Part shown: positions 7,561 through 17,222 of the stretch, piece after piece
Position numbering within the stretch: the first letter of the stretch is position 1
Layout of the letters: each line of letters starts with the position of its first letter
The notes under the pieces: generated by a model
Seen by the model: only the letters and a program-made list of their open reading frames with translations
Database searches by the model: none
What the model was told of the DNA's origin: nothing
Made by a program: the position numbers and the translations under genes
DNA from: Nitrosomonas ureae
GTDB lineage: Bacteria > Pseudomonadota > Gammaproteobacteria > Burkholderiales > Nitrosomonadaceae
Assembly (NCBI RefSeq): GCF_001455205.1
Contig: NZ_CP013341.1
Span: 1,550,001 to 1,614,000 of the forward strand
Direction: 5' to 3'
DNA length: 64,000 bases

Positions 7561-8307
7561 TCACAAATAATGAAAAATACCAATTAATGATACGCCGCCG
7601 GATGCATAGATGAGCGGACTATCCCAGGTATGTGGAGAAAAAGCTTCGGCTAAAGTAATCAGAATTGGCATTACCAGTAGAGCAACCACGAGCTGAGTAG
7701 CATTGAAAAATTGGTGAAATGCCAATATTGCAATAACAGTTGATATCAATACGCAAGCGCTGCCGATATAGCTTCGAACATACCTTTGCTGGGTAAAAAG
7801 CGCATAAGTGGTATATTTTTTCTTGCCAAATTTTATGCCGACCGGTTCCGCAAGCCCATCGCCCACGCCATTGGCAATGATGATGATCATCACGAGCGGC
7901 AGCATCTCACGGCTTTCGAAATAAACCAGCAACGGGATTAATACCAAGTAACTGGCGATAAACTGGGTGTACAGCCAAGTCAAGGTGAATGGCCTATCTT
8001 CCGGCCGATCAAACGAGCAGAACATTATGGAAAGCACTCTAACTTTATTGCGCAAGGGCTCTATAAAGAATGTCAGGAAAATGAATACGCAGATTAAATC
8101 GATGAAAAATGTTGCCGGGCTGTATGTATATTCAATGGCCAGTGACAGCAAAGGCGGCAGAAAGAAAAATGCGAAATGATTTATTTTGCGTGTGTAGTTA
8201 ACTTTGAAATTTCGATGGATAACGAGTAATCCGCACACATAATGAATAAGAAAAAGTAATGCGTAGAAGATTGCGTGGTGCAGCCAAAATTCGAAAGGAA
8301 CAGTCAT
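7561..8307 (-). CDS. Phytol/dolichol kinase-like integral membrane protein
   Basis: A 248-residue, strongly hydrophobic protein with about seven membrane segments. The stretch NGVGDGLAEPVGIKFGKKKYTT followed by RSYIGSACV and LAEAFSPHTWD resembles the CTP-dependent polyprenol kinase/cytidylyltransferase superfamily (SEC59, VTE5 phytol kinase), where GDGxAxxxGxxFG and later acidic residues bind the nucleotide. It would phosphorylate an isoprenoid alcohol in the membrane. The N-terminal FxxHYVCGLLVIHRNFKVNYTRKINHF fits the conserved R-K-xxH region of these enzymes. Substrate is unknown. It may form an operon with the truncated gene downstream. Confidence 0.65.
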   Translation of the reverse strand: MTVPFEFWLHHAIFYALLFLIHYVCGLLVIHRNFKVNYTRKINHFAFFFLPPLLSLAIEYTYSPATFFIDLICVFIFLTFFIEPLRNKVRVLSIMFCSFDRPEDRPFTLTWLYTQFIASYLVLIPLLVYFESREMLPLVMIIIIANGVGDGLAEPVGIKFGKKKYTTYALFTQQRYVRSYIGSACVLISTVIAILAFHQFFNATQLVVALLVMPILITLAEAFSPHTWDSPLIYASGGVSLIGIFHYL

Positions 8308-8374
8308 GTGCGGTTCGGCTATGGTTTCATCTGCTTAATACGATAAGGTTTTTCAGCACTACTTTTTAACCGGT

Positions 8375-9634
8375 TTATTGGCGCTTAACGGGATTCAATC
8401 CGAGCGCGGCAATAATTATCCCAAGCAGCGCTAACCCCGCCACTATGGGAAATGCATCCAAATAGCTACCGGTGATATCTTTGATATTACCCGATATCAG
8501 TGTTCCCAGAATTGCACCAGCGCCATAGGCTGTATACACTACTCCGTAATTCTGGGCATAGTACTGCTTTCCGAAGAAGATTCCGGTTGAAGTGGGCGCC
8601 AGCGCAAGCCATCCGCCCAGGCACATCCATAATATGCAGAATGCGACTACATACAGCATCGCGTTTTCTTGTCCGAAAAAAAACATCAATAGGGATGCTG
8701 CAAATATCAGGGTAAATGAGAGCATCGCGGTATTTTTCGGGCCCAGCTTATCGGTTATAGTGCCAAATATGGGTCGTCCCAAGCCATTAAATATCGCAAA
8801 AAGTGAAACAGCCAGCGCTGCCATGGTCGCATCCAGTTTGGCTACTTCCGTACCCACCGGGGATGCGATGCCAATCGCCATTAATCCGGCCAGACAACCG
8901 ATGGTGTAGGTGGCCCATAACGCATAGAAGCTGGGAGTTTCTAGCATTTCTTGTCTGGATAAGTTTAAAGCTGGCAATATAGCCGTAGCGGTTGCTTCCG
9001 ATTCCGCAGATGTCCATTTGGCCGCGGGAAAGCTCAATAACTGCGCCAGAAGCGTAATGATTACACCAAATGCTATCCCTGAATAAAGGAACGTGTTCAT
9101 GATGCCTATATCCGGATTGTCGATCATCGCTTTCATCAGGGGTGCTGTGACTAGCGCTGATATACCAAATCCCATGACTGTTAAACCAATCGCTAATCCA
9201 CTTTTCAGCGGAAACCATTTCGCGATCACCGCAATCGGGCAGCCGTAAACGATGCCGACCCCGGTACCGCCGATTACTCCATATAAAATCGTCAGGGTAA
9301 GGATATCCGGTGAGAAACTTGCAGCAATCCATCCTATTCCCACCAGCATGCCGCCAAGCATGGTGGTCTTTCTTGGCCCCCATTGTGCGATTAAATTGCC
9401 TGCCAGGGGCATCACGATTGCAAATACTGCCAGAAAAACCATAAACGGATAACCGCTTTGGCTGGACGTAATGTCCCATAAGCCTTCTAACGGTTTTCTG
9501 AAAACGCTGAACGCATAAATGGAACCTAAGCAAACATTGATCAATAATCCAACTAGAACGAGCAGCCATCTGCCTTTTTCTGCGGTCATGCCAAGTACTA
9601 TCAATGATTGTTCCGCGGTTCTGTTTTTGTCCAT
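8375..9634 (-). CDS. MFS transporter, oxalate/formate antiporter (OFA) family
   Basis: A 419-residue major facilitator with 12 membrane segments. OFA-type signatures include LINVCLGSIYAFSVFRKPLE in segment 1 and GGTGVGIVYGCPIAVIAKWFP in segment 4, plus the MFS loop GNLIAQWGPRKTTML and the mid-protein GRPIFGTITDKLGPKNT. OFA members exchange small carboxylates such as oxalate and formate across the inner membrane; many are uncharacterised. No oxalate metabolism gene lies nearby, so the substrate stays open. The gene stands alone and is transcribed leftward. Confidence 0.85.
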   Translation of the reverse strand: MDKNRTAEQSLIVLGMTAEKGRWLLVLVGLLINVCLGSIYAFSVFRKPLEGLWDITSSQSGYPFMVFLAVFAIVMPLAGNLIAQWGPRKTTMLGGMLVGIGWIAASFSPDILTLTILYGVIGGTGVGIVYGCPIAVIAKWFPLKSGLAIGLTVMGFGISALVTAPLMKAMIDNPDIGIMNTFLYSGIAFGVIITLLAQLLSFPAAKWTSAESEATATAILPALNLSRQEMLETPSFYALWATYTIGCLAGLMAIGIASPVGTEVAKLDATMAALAVSLFAIFNGLGRPIFGTITDKLGPKNTAMLSFTLIFAASLLMFFFGQENAMLYVVAFCILWMCLGGWLALAPTSTGIFFGKQYYAQNYGVVYTAYGAGAILGTLISGNIKDITGSYLDAFPIVAGLALLGIIIAALGLNPVKRQ

Positions 9635-9798
9635 CAGGCTGATTTTTAGTTATTCGATTTATTTAAAATACGCAAACCCACTGGATGAACGCAGATATAC
9701 GATTAACCAATGAAATGGAAGAAGAGAAAAACTGTGCTCTAGGCGGTTTATGGATTACATGTTAAGCGTGCACTTTCCGTAGTTTTACACGAGATTGT

Positions 9799-10251
9799 TT
9801 ATTTGATCGCATAGTCGCAAACTTGCCACGTTCCATCTGGTGCCTTGGCTAACGTGACTGTCTCCAGAATCAAGCCTTTTCCGGCAAATGTGGTGTAAAA
9901 CTGTAAAACCACATAATCTCCGTCAGGAAATCCGGATAATGATTTTGTTGCACCCGCTGTTGCGATAAATCGGGTATTTATTGCGCCACGCGAAGATCTG
10001 AGCGTAGTCATTGATTTTATCCATGTGGCTTCAGGTGTTTTAGCTCTCAATAATGACGATGAGTTTTCCCAGCTTTCTTGGTATTGTTCGCGATCAACAA
10101 ATCCTAGCCATGAGCGCGCACTACTCTCAACCTTTTCCAGGATATCGCTTTCATTGGCATGCACAACATGAGTAAATAGAAACAGCAGTAATATCGCGAA
10201 TAATTGTTTTGTCATGAAAAAATCTCTAAAATTTTTGTACGTTATCATCAT
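9799..10251 (-). CDS. DUF4019 domain-containing exported protein
   Basis: A 150-residue protein whose likely real start is the internal Met13 at 10215, giving a clean signal peptide (MTKQLFAILLLFLFTHVVHA). The mature part has the DUF4019 pattern: AARSWLxxVDxxQYxxSW near the start, then YVVLQFYTTFAGKG and DGTWQVCDYAIK at the end. The domain is a periplasmic NTF2-like fold of unknown function. It sits 20 bases after the ZIP transporter gene on the opposite side of its stop, so a link with metal transport is possible but unproven. Confidence 0.8.
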   Translation of the reverse strand: MMITYKNFRDFFMTKQLFAILLLFLFTHVVHANESDILEKVESSARSWLGFVDREQYQESWENSSSLLRAKTPEATWIKSMTTLRSSRGAINTRFIATAGATKSLSGFPDGDYVVLQFYTTFAGKGLILETVTLAKAPDGTWQVCDYAIK

Positions 10252-10270
10252 TTCATTGGTTAAGCTCGGT

Positions 10271-11071
10271 TTAAGTATGGGGAAAAATATTTCCTACCAG
10301 CCAGATGGAAGAAATTCCCAATAAAATAAGAATAACTTGTTGAACAGTAGCATGAATCTCAGGACGTTTATGTAAGCTGGGAATCAGATCCGACATCGCT
10401 ACATAAATCATGCTCGCGGAAGCAATTCCTAACAAGGGCAGGATTAAAAAATCCATCTTATTCAGCATGAAATATGCAAGTACGCCTCCTACCAGAGTAG
10501 CAAGGCTGGACACTACATTCAGTAGAAATGCCATGCGGCGCGTATAGCCGGAATTCAACAGAATAATAAAATCTCCGGCTTCCTGAGGTATCTCGTGCGC
10601 AATAATCGCAATCGATGTCACGATGCCGAGTTGCACATCCACCATGAATGAAGCTGCGATCAGAATGCCGTCGACAAAATTATGGAAGGTATCCCCTACG
10701 ATCACCATGATTCCACTGCGTCCATGATCATGCTCATGATGACTGTTCGGAGTTGCCGCAATGCTATGCAGCGGATCATGAGCTTCACAGTCTTCCAAAT
10801 GACAATGGCGCCATAACACCAGCTTTTCCAGAATAAAAAAAACTAAGATGCCGAATAATACAAAGAGGGTTACCTGCGTTGGGTTGTCTGCATGCTCAAG
10901 GGCTTCTGGCAGAGTATTTAAAAAAGCGACGCCCAATAATGCACCAATGGCATAGGATATTAATACTGAAAGCCAGGATATTCGAGCGTTGAGCGCCAAT
11001 ATGGCCGCAATTATCAAACTTAATACACCGCCCAGCAAGCTGACAGCAATAATCCAGGTAAGCGTTGACAT
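10271..11071 (-). CDS. ZIP family divalent metal transporter
   Basis: A 266-residue membrane protein with eight predicted segments. The histidine-rich cytoplasmic loop (HHEHDHG) and the metal-pore segments GDTFHNFVDGILIAASF and IIAHEIPQEAGDFIILL are the ZIP signatures (HNFxDG and HExPQE). It would import Zn, Fe or related divalent ions. The gene is transcribed leftward, 65 bases from pgeF and just upstream of the DUF4019 gene. The ion cannot be assigned; the HEIPQEAGD variant belongs to the broad ZupT/GufA-like group. Confidence 0.9.
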   Translation of the reverse strand: MSTLTWIIAVSLLGGVLSLIIAAILALNARISWLSVLISYAIGALLGVAFLNTLPEALEHADNPTQVTLFVLFGILVFFILEKLVLWRHCHLEDCEAHDPLHSIAATPNSHHEHDHGRSGIMVIVGDTFHNFVDGILIAASFMVDVQLGIVTSIAIIAHEIPQEAGDFIILLNSGYTRRMAFLLNVVSSLATLVGGVLAYFMLNKMDFLILPLLGIASASMIYVAMSDLIPSLHKRPEIHATVQQVILILLGISSIWLVGNIFPHT

Positions 11072-11136
11072 AACACGAATTAAAAAAGAAAGGCGGGATT
11101 ATACGCTGTTGCATTGCAATAAACTTAAGGAAGAGT

Positions 11137-11883
11137 TTACTCAAACCAGATTAGAGCAGCCATGCGCCCGGTTTCGCTGTCTCGTCGATACGAAAAAAAA
11201 CGTTCGGGATCACTGAAAGTACAGATCCCTCCACCATAAATGTGCGTAATGCCACTGTTTGCCAGGCGTTGCCGTGCCAATAAAAAAATATCCGCCAGCC
11301 ATTTTCTTTCATGCCCATCGTTTTTTACTGCAAATGCTTGTTCCGCCTGTGCATCATGGTGGACAAAGGTTTCGTACACATCGGGTCCGACTTCAAAGTG
11401 ATCCGGGCCAATTGCCGGCCCCAGCCACGCTATCAGCTGATCATGATCGATTTGCATAGCATGAATGGATTTCTCAATAATTCCTCCGGCCAGCCCGCGC
11501 CAGCCTGCATGTATGATACCGACGGTAGTACCCGCAGTATTACAGAGCAATACCGGCAGACAGTCGGCTACCATCACCGCGCAAACTGTTTTTTGTTTAC
11601 GGCTGAAAACTGCATCTCCCTCGGGAATTTCCGTTGTCGCATGATCTATCGCGATCGGTATGGTCCCGTGCACCTGTTTCAACCACCTGGGTTCAGCGGG
11701 TAAGTAATGGCGTAGTAAAGTCCGATTTTGGGTTACATCAGCCAAATTATCGTTAACGTGTGTACCTAAATTCAGCGAAGAATAAACACCCTTTGCACCA
11801 CGGCTCACACCACCTGTACGCGTTGTAAACAGTGCTTTTACATTACTGGGTGCAGGCCAATCAGGAATGATCCAATCATGCAT
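11137..11883 (-). CDS. pgeF: Peptidoglycan editing factor PgeF (YfiH/laccase-domain)
   Basis: A 248-residue member of the YfiH family (multicopper polyphenol oxidoreductase domain). Visible signatures are LFTTRTGGVS, LKQVHGT, DAVFSRKQKTVCAVMVADCLPVLL and IHAGWRGL, and C-terminal GGICTFSDPERFFSYRRD. The His of QVHG, Cys of ADCLPV and His of HAGWRG form the metal site. In E. coli PgeF removes wrongly incorporated L-serine from peptidoglycan precursors. It is a single gene here, lying beside the ZIP gene. Confidence 0.93.
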   Translation of the reverse strand: MHDWIIPDWPAPSNVKALFTTRTGGVSRGAKGVYSSLNLGTHVNDNLADVTQNRTLLRHYLPAEPRWLKQVHGTIPIAIDHATTEIPEGDAVFSRKQKTVCAVMVADCLPVLLCNTAGTTVGIIHAGWRGLAGGIIEKSIHAMQIDHDQLIAWLGPAIGPDHFEVGPDVYETFVHHDAQAEQAFAVKNDGHERKWLADIFLLARQRLANSGITHIYGGGICTFSDPERFFSYRRDSETGRMAALIWFE

Positions 11884-12126
11884 AGTTGTCGAACATTACG
11901 TGTTATTCGGAAAAGCATCGAGATATACTATTTATAAATTTTACAGGCGTTTAATTGTAATCATCAGAATGCTTGCGCGCACATCGAATTAAACCTAAGA
12001 ATAGATGTTTCTGAGTTAAAATATTGCCAATGAGGCCCAATCTATTTCAATGCATGTTGCATTGATCACTCAATCGCGTTAATAACCCCGATAGTTGATA
12101 ATAACAAGTCTGATATAGGTGTAACA

Positions 12127-13284
12127 ATGAATGCTATAAAAAAATCAATTAATACCATGTACAAATTTTTCGCACGCACAATCATATTTATTTTTTTAGT
12201 GACATCTTTTGCACATGCGGCAACCGAAGACGAAAGCGAATTTCTTAAAGCCGCATTTTCCGGAAATATAGAAACCATTAAGCAGTTATTGGAAAAAGGT
12301 GTCAATGTTAACTACCAAAATGAAATGGGATTTACCGCACTGATTGTCGCTTCCCAATTTGGACATACCGATATCGTCGATCAGTTGCTGGAAAAGAATG
12401 CTGATGTCACTATTAAAAACGCGGGTAATGTCACTGCATTAACCGTTGCCGCAAAAAATGGCTATGCTGACATTGTTAATAGGCTGCTAGCCAAAGGTGC
12501 GGATATTAATGCTCAAACCACCGACGGTATTACGCCGCTGATGCTGGCAATACAAAAAGGCCATGAAGCGATTGTCGATACACTGCTTGAAAAAGGTGCG
12601 GATGTTCAGCTGCAAACCCAGGAAAAACTTAACGCCTTGATCATTGCCGCCATGGAAGGCAAAAGCGCCATTGTCGATAAGCTTCTGGCCAAGGGAGCGA
12701 AAATTGATGCGCAGGCATCCGACAATACCACTGCGCTATACATGGCTGCAAGAAATGGACACACGGCGATCGTCGAAACCTTATTGGCAAAAAACGCCCC
12801 CGTTGACCTGGTAGCCGTCAACAATACTACACCGTTGTATGTTTCTGCACAGAATGGCCATCTTGATATTGTCAATGCCCTGCTGGAAAAGGGTGCCAAA
12901 GTTGACGTAAAGGACGAAAATGACGCAACACCTTTGATCCTGGCGTCATTAATGGGTCATGCTGAGGTAGTAAAGACGCTCATCAAACATGGCGCTGCGG
13001 TTCGCCATCAAGCCAATAATGGATTTACCCCGCTGATTCTGGCTGCACAAAACGGACACGTGCCGGTTGTGGAAATTTTATTGGATAGCGGCGCTGATAT
13101 TAATCAGCAAAATGAAGATGGCATAACGGCATTGATGTGGGCGGGCTTGCATGATCATGCAGATGCGGTAAAAGTGTTGCTGAGCAGAGGGGCTGACGCA
13201 AAAATCAAAAGCAAAACCGGAAAGACTGCGGCTGAAATTGCTAAAGACCCAGTCATTATCGAGTTGTTGCAGACCGCTCAATAA
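12127..13284 (+). CDS. Exported ankyrin-repeat protein
   Basis: A 385-residue protein with an N-terminal hydrophobic segment (FARTIIFIFLVTSFAHA, ending in a signal-peptidase AHA site), then about ten 33-residue ankyrin repeats covering the rest (for example DGITPLMLAIQKGHEAIVD, LLEKGADV). Ankyrin stacks bind other proteins. With a signal peptide it should act in the periplasm or outside the cell. No catalytic domain is present. It begins a rightward run with the GDPD and glpD genes, 35 bases before the former, but functional linkage is not evident. Confidence 0.88.
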   Translation: MNAIKKSINTMYKFFARTIIFIFLVTSFAHAATEDESEFLKAAFSGNIETIKQLLEKGVNVNYQNEMGFTALIVASQFGHTDIVDQLLEKNADVTIKNAGNVTALTVAAKNGYADIVNRLLAKGADINAQTTDGITPLMLAIQKGHEAIVDTLLEKGADVQLQTQEKLNALIIAAMEGKSAIVDKLLAKGAKIDAQASDNTTALYMAARNGHTAIVETLLAKNAPVDLVAVNNTTPLYVSAQNGHLDIVNALLEKGAKVDVKDENDATPLILASLMGHAEVVKTLIKHGAAVRHQANNGFTPLILAAQNGHVPVVEILLDSGADINQQNEDGITALMWAGLHDHADAVKVLLSRGADAKIKSKTGKTAAEIAKDPVIIELLQTAQ

Positions 13285-13319
13285 TCATGTAATGCTATTC
13301 ATAACCACGATGCGCGAAT

Positions 13320-14060
13320 ATGAACTCGCTACCTGAAAAATGCAAGATATTCGCGCATCGCGGTGCAAATCGGGAAGCCATGGAAAATACCCGTGGTGCT
13401 TTCGACAAAGCACTACGATATGCTATTGACGGCATTGAAACCGATGTGCAGCTGAGCCGCGATGAAGTCGCGGTGCTGTGGCATGATCGTTTTCTTAATA
13501 AAATCGGACTGAACGATAAGAACATCGATGATTTCGATTATCAGCAATTACAAACGCTGATTAATCCGGATTCTGAGGATGAAGGCATTATGACTCTGCG
13601 GGATTTTCTGGTGACTTACCGCCAATGTTGCCATTTATTGATTGAAGTTAAAAATCGTGAGTGGGAATCATCCTCTCGTCATCAAACAAAAATGCGCCAA
13701 ACGCTGGATTTGATTGGCAATGATCCTGATCAAAATATACTGGTTTCTTCCTTCAATCTTGCGAGTCTTGAGTATGCCCATTACCATCGGGCGGGGGCTC
13801 CATTGATTTATAACTTTGAAACCGACCAAACCATTACCGATGCACGTCGGTTACTCACTACCCATACTTTTCTGTATGGTTTTTGTCTGCCGATTTCAAG
13901 CACCGATCAAGCCATTGTCGATTTATTGCATGATCATCGCAAATGTGTCAGCGTATATACCTGCAACAGCGATGTTGAGATTAATAAGGCCTTGCAGCTG
14001 GGCGTTGATATTCTGATCAGCGATTTACCTAATAAAGCGCTGGCACTGCGCGATCAATGA
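13320..14060 (+). CDS. Glycerophosphodiester phosphodiesterase
   Basis: A 246-residue cytoplasmic GDPD enzyme (UgpQ-like; no signal peptide). It carries the catalytic HRG (IFAHRGANREAMENT), the metal-binding IETDVQLSRD and VLWHD motifs, LIEVK in the middle and the C-terminal GVDILISDLP. It hydrolyses glycerophosphodiesters to glycerol-3-phosphate and an alcohol. Its last codons overlap the start of glpD (ATGA), so the product can pass straight to glycerol-3-phosphate dehydrogenase. That makes a small lipid-head-group recycling cassette. Confidence 0.9.
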   Translation: MNSLPEKCKIFAHRGANREAMENTRGAFDKALRYAIDGIETDVQLSRDEVAVLWHDRFLNKIGLNDKNIDDFDYQQLQTLINPDSEDEGIMTLRDFLVTYRQCCHLLIEVKNREWESSSRHQTKMRQTLDLIGNDPDQNILVSSFNLASLEYAHYHRAGAPLIYNFETDQTITDARRLLTTHTFLYGFCLPISSTDQAIVDLLHDHRKCVSVYTCNSDVEINKALQLGVDILISDLPNKALALRDQ

Positions 14061-15646
14061 AACGGGATTTTGCAGCATTATCCGCTCAATCTTTTGATCT
14101 TTTGATTTGCGGTGGCGGCATATATGGCGCCTGGACAGCCTATGATGCGGCGCTTCGCGGCCTGAAAGTGGCTATCGTCGAACAAAACGATTGGGCTAGC
14201 GCAACGTCTTCCGCGTCGACCAAATTGATTCATGGTGGTTTGCGCTACCTGGAAACATACGATTTCAAACTGGTCAGTAAATCCCTTAAAGAACGTACCA
14301 TGCTGCTGCGTGCGGCACCGCATCGTGTATGGCCTTTGCACTTCGGTGTGCCGGTTTACGCACAGCAGCGTCTCAACCGATTGCAACTAAAATTGGGCTT
14401 GTCGTTGTATGATTATTTGGCTGGTGACGCCAATACATCCATGCATCATCGCTATTATGATGTGCAGCAATTCAGCACACATTTTCCCATGATTAGTGCG
14501 AACAATCTGAAAGGAGGATTCACTTACGCTGATGCACAAACGGACGACGTACGATTGACCCTGGAATTGATTGCAGGTGCACAGACTGCCGGTGCTTGCT
14601 GCGTAAATTATTGCCGGCTGGTTCAGGTGCTGGAAGTGGATGGCAAAGCTAATGGCGCATTCATTCAAGATCAACTCACCCAGAACAAACAAAGAATTGA
14701 TGCTAAACAAATTGTTTTTACGACGGGTCAGTGGCTGACTAAAGAGACGCCAAGCAATGCATGGTGCCGTCTTGCCAAGGGCGTTCATCTGATCATGCCC
14801 GCTTTGTTGAGTACTGAAGCTTTGTTGCTGACCACCGAATCAGATGGTCGTGTATTTTTTATGATTCCTTGGTACGGCTTAACACTCCTTGGAACCACCG
14901 ATACCGATTTCAAGGGCAATGTGGAACAGGTTTTGGCTGAAGACAGCGACATCGATTATCTGCTTGCCGCTGCCAATAGTTATTTGAAAACATCATGGAC
15001 ACGCAGCGATATCATCGGTAGCTTTGCCGGTTTGCGGGTTTTTAAGCAAAATGCATCGACAACCGCCTCCAGCTCACCTTCAATAATCAGCCGTGATTGG
15101 GAATTGAAATCTGCGTCTAATGGCGTACATTATGCTATTGGTGGAAAAATCACTTCGTCACGCCAGGATGCTGCACATATTGTCGATGCAGTATGCACAC
15201 AACTGGGTATTTCACTACCTTGCGCTACTCAGGATCGTCCGTTTCCTTGGGCGCCGCAGGAAAATTTCACGGTTTGGTCTGCCCGTATATCTGAACGAGC
15301 GATGCAACTAGGTATTGATGCGGAGAGTGCGCAATGGCTATTGCGTCGCCATGGTGTGCGTGTCGTAGAAATTTTCCAGCGGATCGAAACGGAGCCTGAT
15401 TTGGCGCAACGCATTATTCCAGCGTTACCCTTTATTCGTGCCGACCTGATGTATTGTGCCGAAACCGAGATGGTTATGCACCTGGATGATCTGCTGCGCC
15501 GCCGTTTGCCATTACTCATTCTGACAAAACTTACTGAAGATCAATTGCTGCATATTGCGCAGCGCGTAGCGGGTAATTTGAATTGGAGCAATACGCAGAT
15601 TGCGCAGGAAATTACACGTTGCAAAAATTATCGGAGCATGCAGTGA
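14057..15646 (+). CDS. glpD: Aerobic glycerol-3-phosphate dehydrogenase
   Basis: A 529-residue FAD enzyme. The Rossmann motif is LLICGGGIYGAWTAYDAALRG and the family signature is SSASTKLIHGGLRYLE. Further motifs are LLGTTDTDFKG and GLRVF, and the C-terminal DAO_C helical domain is complete. GlpD oxidises glycerol-3-phosphate to dihydroxyacetone phosphate and feeds electrons to quinone at the inner membrane. It overlaps GDPD by 4 bases at its start and the FGGY kinase start by 4 bases (GTGA) at its end, so the three are translationally coupled. Confidence 0.93.
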   Translation: MKRDFAALSAQSFDLLICGGGIYGAWTAYDAALRGLKVAIVEQNDWASATSSASTKLIHGGLRYLETYDFKLVSKSLKERTMLLRAAPHRVWPLHFGVPVYAQQRLNRLQLKLGLSLYDYLAGDANTSMHHRYYDVQQFSTHFPMISANNLKGGFTYADAQTDDVRLTLELIAGAQTAGACCVNYCRLVQVLEVDGKANGAFIQDQLTQNKQRIDAKQIVFTTGQWLTKETPSNAWCRLAKGVHLIMPALLSTEALLLTTESDGRVFFMIPWYGLTLLGTTDTDFKGNVEQVLAEDSDIDYLLAAANSYLKTSWTRSDIIGSFAGLRVFKQNASTTASSSPSIISRDWELKSASNGVHYAIGGKITSSRQDAAHIVDAVCTQLGISLPCATQDRPFPWAPQENFTVWSARISERAMQLGIDAESAQWLLRRHGVRVVEIFQRIETEPDLAQRIIPALPFIRADLMYCAETEMVMHLDDLLRRRLPLLILTKLTEDQLLHIAQRVAGNLNWSNTQIAQEITRCKNYRSMQ

Positions 15647-17040
15647 TAGTGGCGATCGCACTCGATTTAGGTACGACATCCATCAAAGCAGCTTTGATGG
15701 ATCATCACGGAATGCTTCGGCACATTGTTACTCACCCGGCACCTGCTATCGACAGCTGCCATGGGCGATACGAAAGCCATGCACTGCAGTATGCTGTCGT
15801 TGCTGAACAGGTTCTCAAAGAATGCCTTGCTCAAACCCAAACTCAGAATAATCCACCGTTGGGATTGTGCAGTCAACGTTCGTCTTTTTTACTCTGGGAT
15901 AAAACCTCCGGTAAACCGGTAACGCCATTAATTTCCTGGCAAGATGATCGTGGCGCAAGTTGTTGCGATCGTCTGCGGATGCCCTCAAATACTATTCACA
16001 AACTTACCGGCTTACGTTTAACGCCTTATTACCTGGGGCCTAAGTTGAGTGTACTGTTGCAGGAAAACCCGCCATGGCGGCAGAAGCTTATTCAAGGTGA
16101 ATGGCTGGTTGGTACCCTGGATACGTTTTTGATTTGGCGCTGGACAGGCAAGCGGCACTTTATCACCGATGCATCAATGGCCGCGCGCACGCTGCTGATG
16201 GATATTCATCAGCAGCAGTGGTCAGACACTTTATGTGACTTTTTCGATGTTCCTCGTTCGATTTTGCCGCAAATCCGACCTTCAACAGAATTGAATCTTA
16301 CTTTAGATAATGGATTAATCTTACAAGCTAGCGTCGGCGATCAATCGGCGGCGTTGATTGCCAGTTTGGCAAATAATCAGAGCGAAGCTTTGGTCAATCT
16401 GGGTACGGGTGGCTTTGTGATTCGTTCGTTTGCCAAGAGAGAAGTGGCGTCTAGTGGATATTTACAAACATTGGTTTATCAAAACAGAAACCGGCAAGTG
16501 CAATTTGCTATCGAAGGGACGCTTAATTCCATCGCCTCAGCGCTTGCGCCTTACCCGGTCAATGAATGTTGCATCGAAGATCTGGCGTGCAACGATATTT
16601 TCTGCTTGGCAGAACCTAGTGGCCTGGGTGCGCCTTACTTTCGCAACGATTGGGGCATTCATTTTTCTCAGCCCCTCACAGGGTTTACCCCACGACAAGT
16701 TGCTTTACTGTTGCTCGAAGCGATTATTTTCCGGGTTGCGCGTATCCTGGAAGAGTTTCACCAGCACGCACCGTTAAATCAGGTTTATTTATCCGGCGGT
16801 TTATCCGAGTTACCCTGCTTGCAATATGGCATTGCACAATGTGTTATTTTTCCGGTTTATCACTTGCAGCAAAAGGAAGCCAGTCTGCAAGGTACTGCCG
16901 CATTGGTCTGTGGAGTTAAAGCAATCTATCATCGGGAGATGCAAAAAATAGAAAATAAGCAAACAGGCACTGTACTCATGAAAAAGTATCGGCGTTGGAA
17001 AGAATGGCTGGATGCTTTATTAAGTCCCCCTCACGGTTAG
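15643..17040 (+). CDS. FGGY-family carbohydrate kinase (glycerol kinase-like)
   Basis: A sugar/polyol kinase of about 465 residues. It has the ATPase-fold start ALDLGTTSIKAALMD, TPLISWQDDRG, a GTLDTFLIWRWTG segment, the central VGDQSAALI and the C-terminal VYLSGGLSELP. The GTG at 15643, overlapping the glpD stop as GTGA, is the likely start; a GTG at 15649 is an alternative. The open frame extends to 15583 but those codons lie inside glpD. Given the GDPD-GlpD partners, glycerol is the natural substrate guess, but it is too diverged from E. coli GlpK to be sure. Confidence 0.8.
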   Translation: MIVAIALDLGTTSIKAALMDHHGMLRHIVTHPAPAIDSCHGRYESHALQYAVVAEQVLKECLAQTQTQNNPPLGLCSQRSSFLLWDKTSGKPVTPLISWQDDRGASCCDRLRMPSNTIHKLTGLRLTPYYLGPKLSVLLQENPPWRQKLIQGEWLVGTLDTFLIWRWTGKRHFITDASMAARTLLMDIHQQQWSDTLCDFFDVPRSILPQIRPSTELNLTLDNGLILQASVGDQSAALIASLANNQSEALVNLGTGGFVIRSFAKREVASSGYLQTLVYQNRNRQVQFAIEGTLNSIASALAPYPVNECCIEDLACNDIFCLAEPSGLGAPYFRNDWGIHFSQPLTGFTPRQVALLLLEAIIFRVARILEEFHQHAPLNQVYLSGGLSELPCLQYGIAQCVIFPVYHLQQKEASLQGTAALVCGVKAIYHREMQKIENKQTGTVLMKKYRRWKEWLDALLSPPHG

Positions 17041-17222
17041 TTTTAAAAAGTCTACCCGAATGAATAATCAATCCTGTAAAATCGCGCATCGCGAGTGGCA
17101 CTTCTGTGCATGATCAGATTTTTATAATTTATTGTCTCCATTTATAGAGGCATGATATCAATTACATAGCGTAAATATGGATTGAGTCATGCTTATTGTT
17201 TAACCTTTCAAAAGGAAGCCTT

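Noticed and set aside
8787..9569. 260-codon open frame on the minus strand
   Set aside because: It is an alternative frame within the OFA transporter gene and has no recognisable domain.
15583..15642. Earlier ATG start for the FGGY kinase
   Set aside because: These codons overlap the glpD end; the GTG at 15643 with GTGA overlap fits the ATP-binding start of the family.
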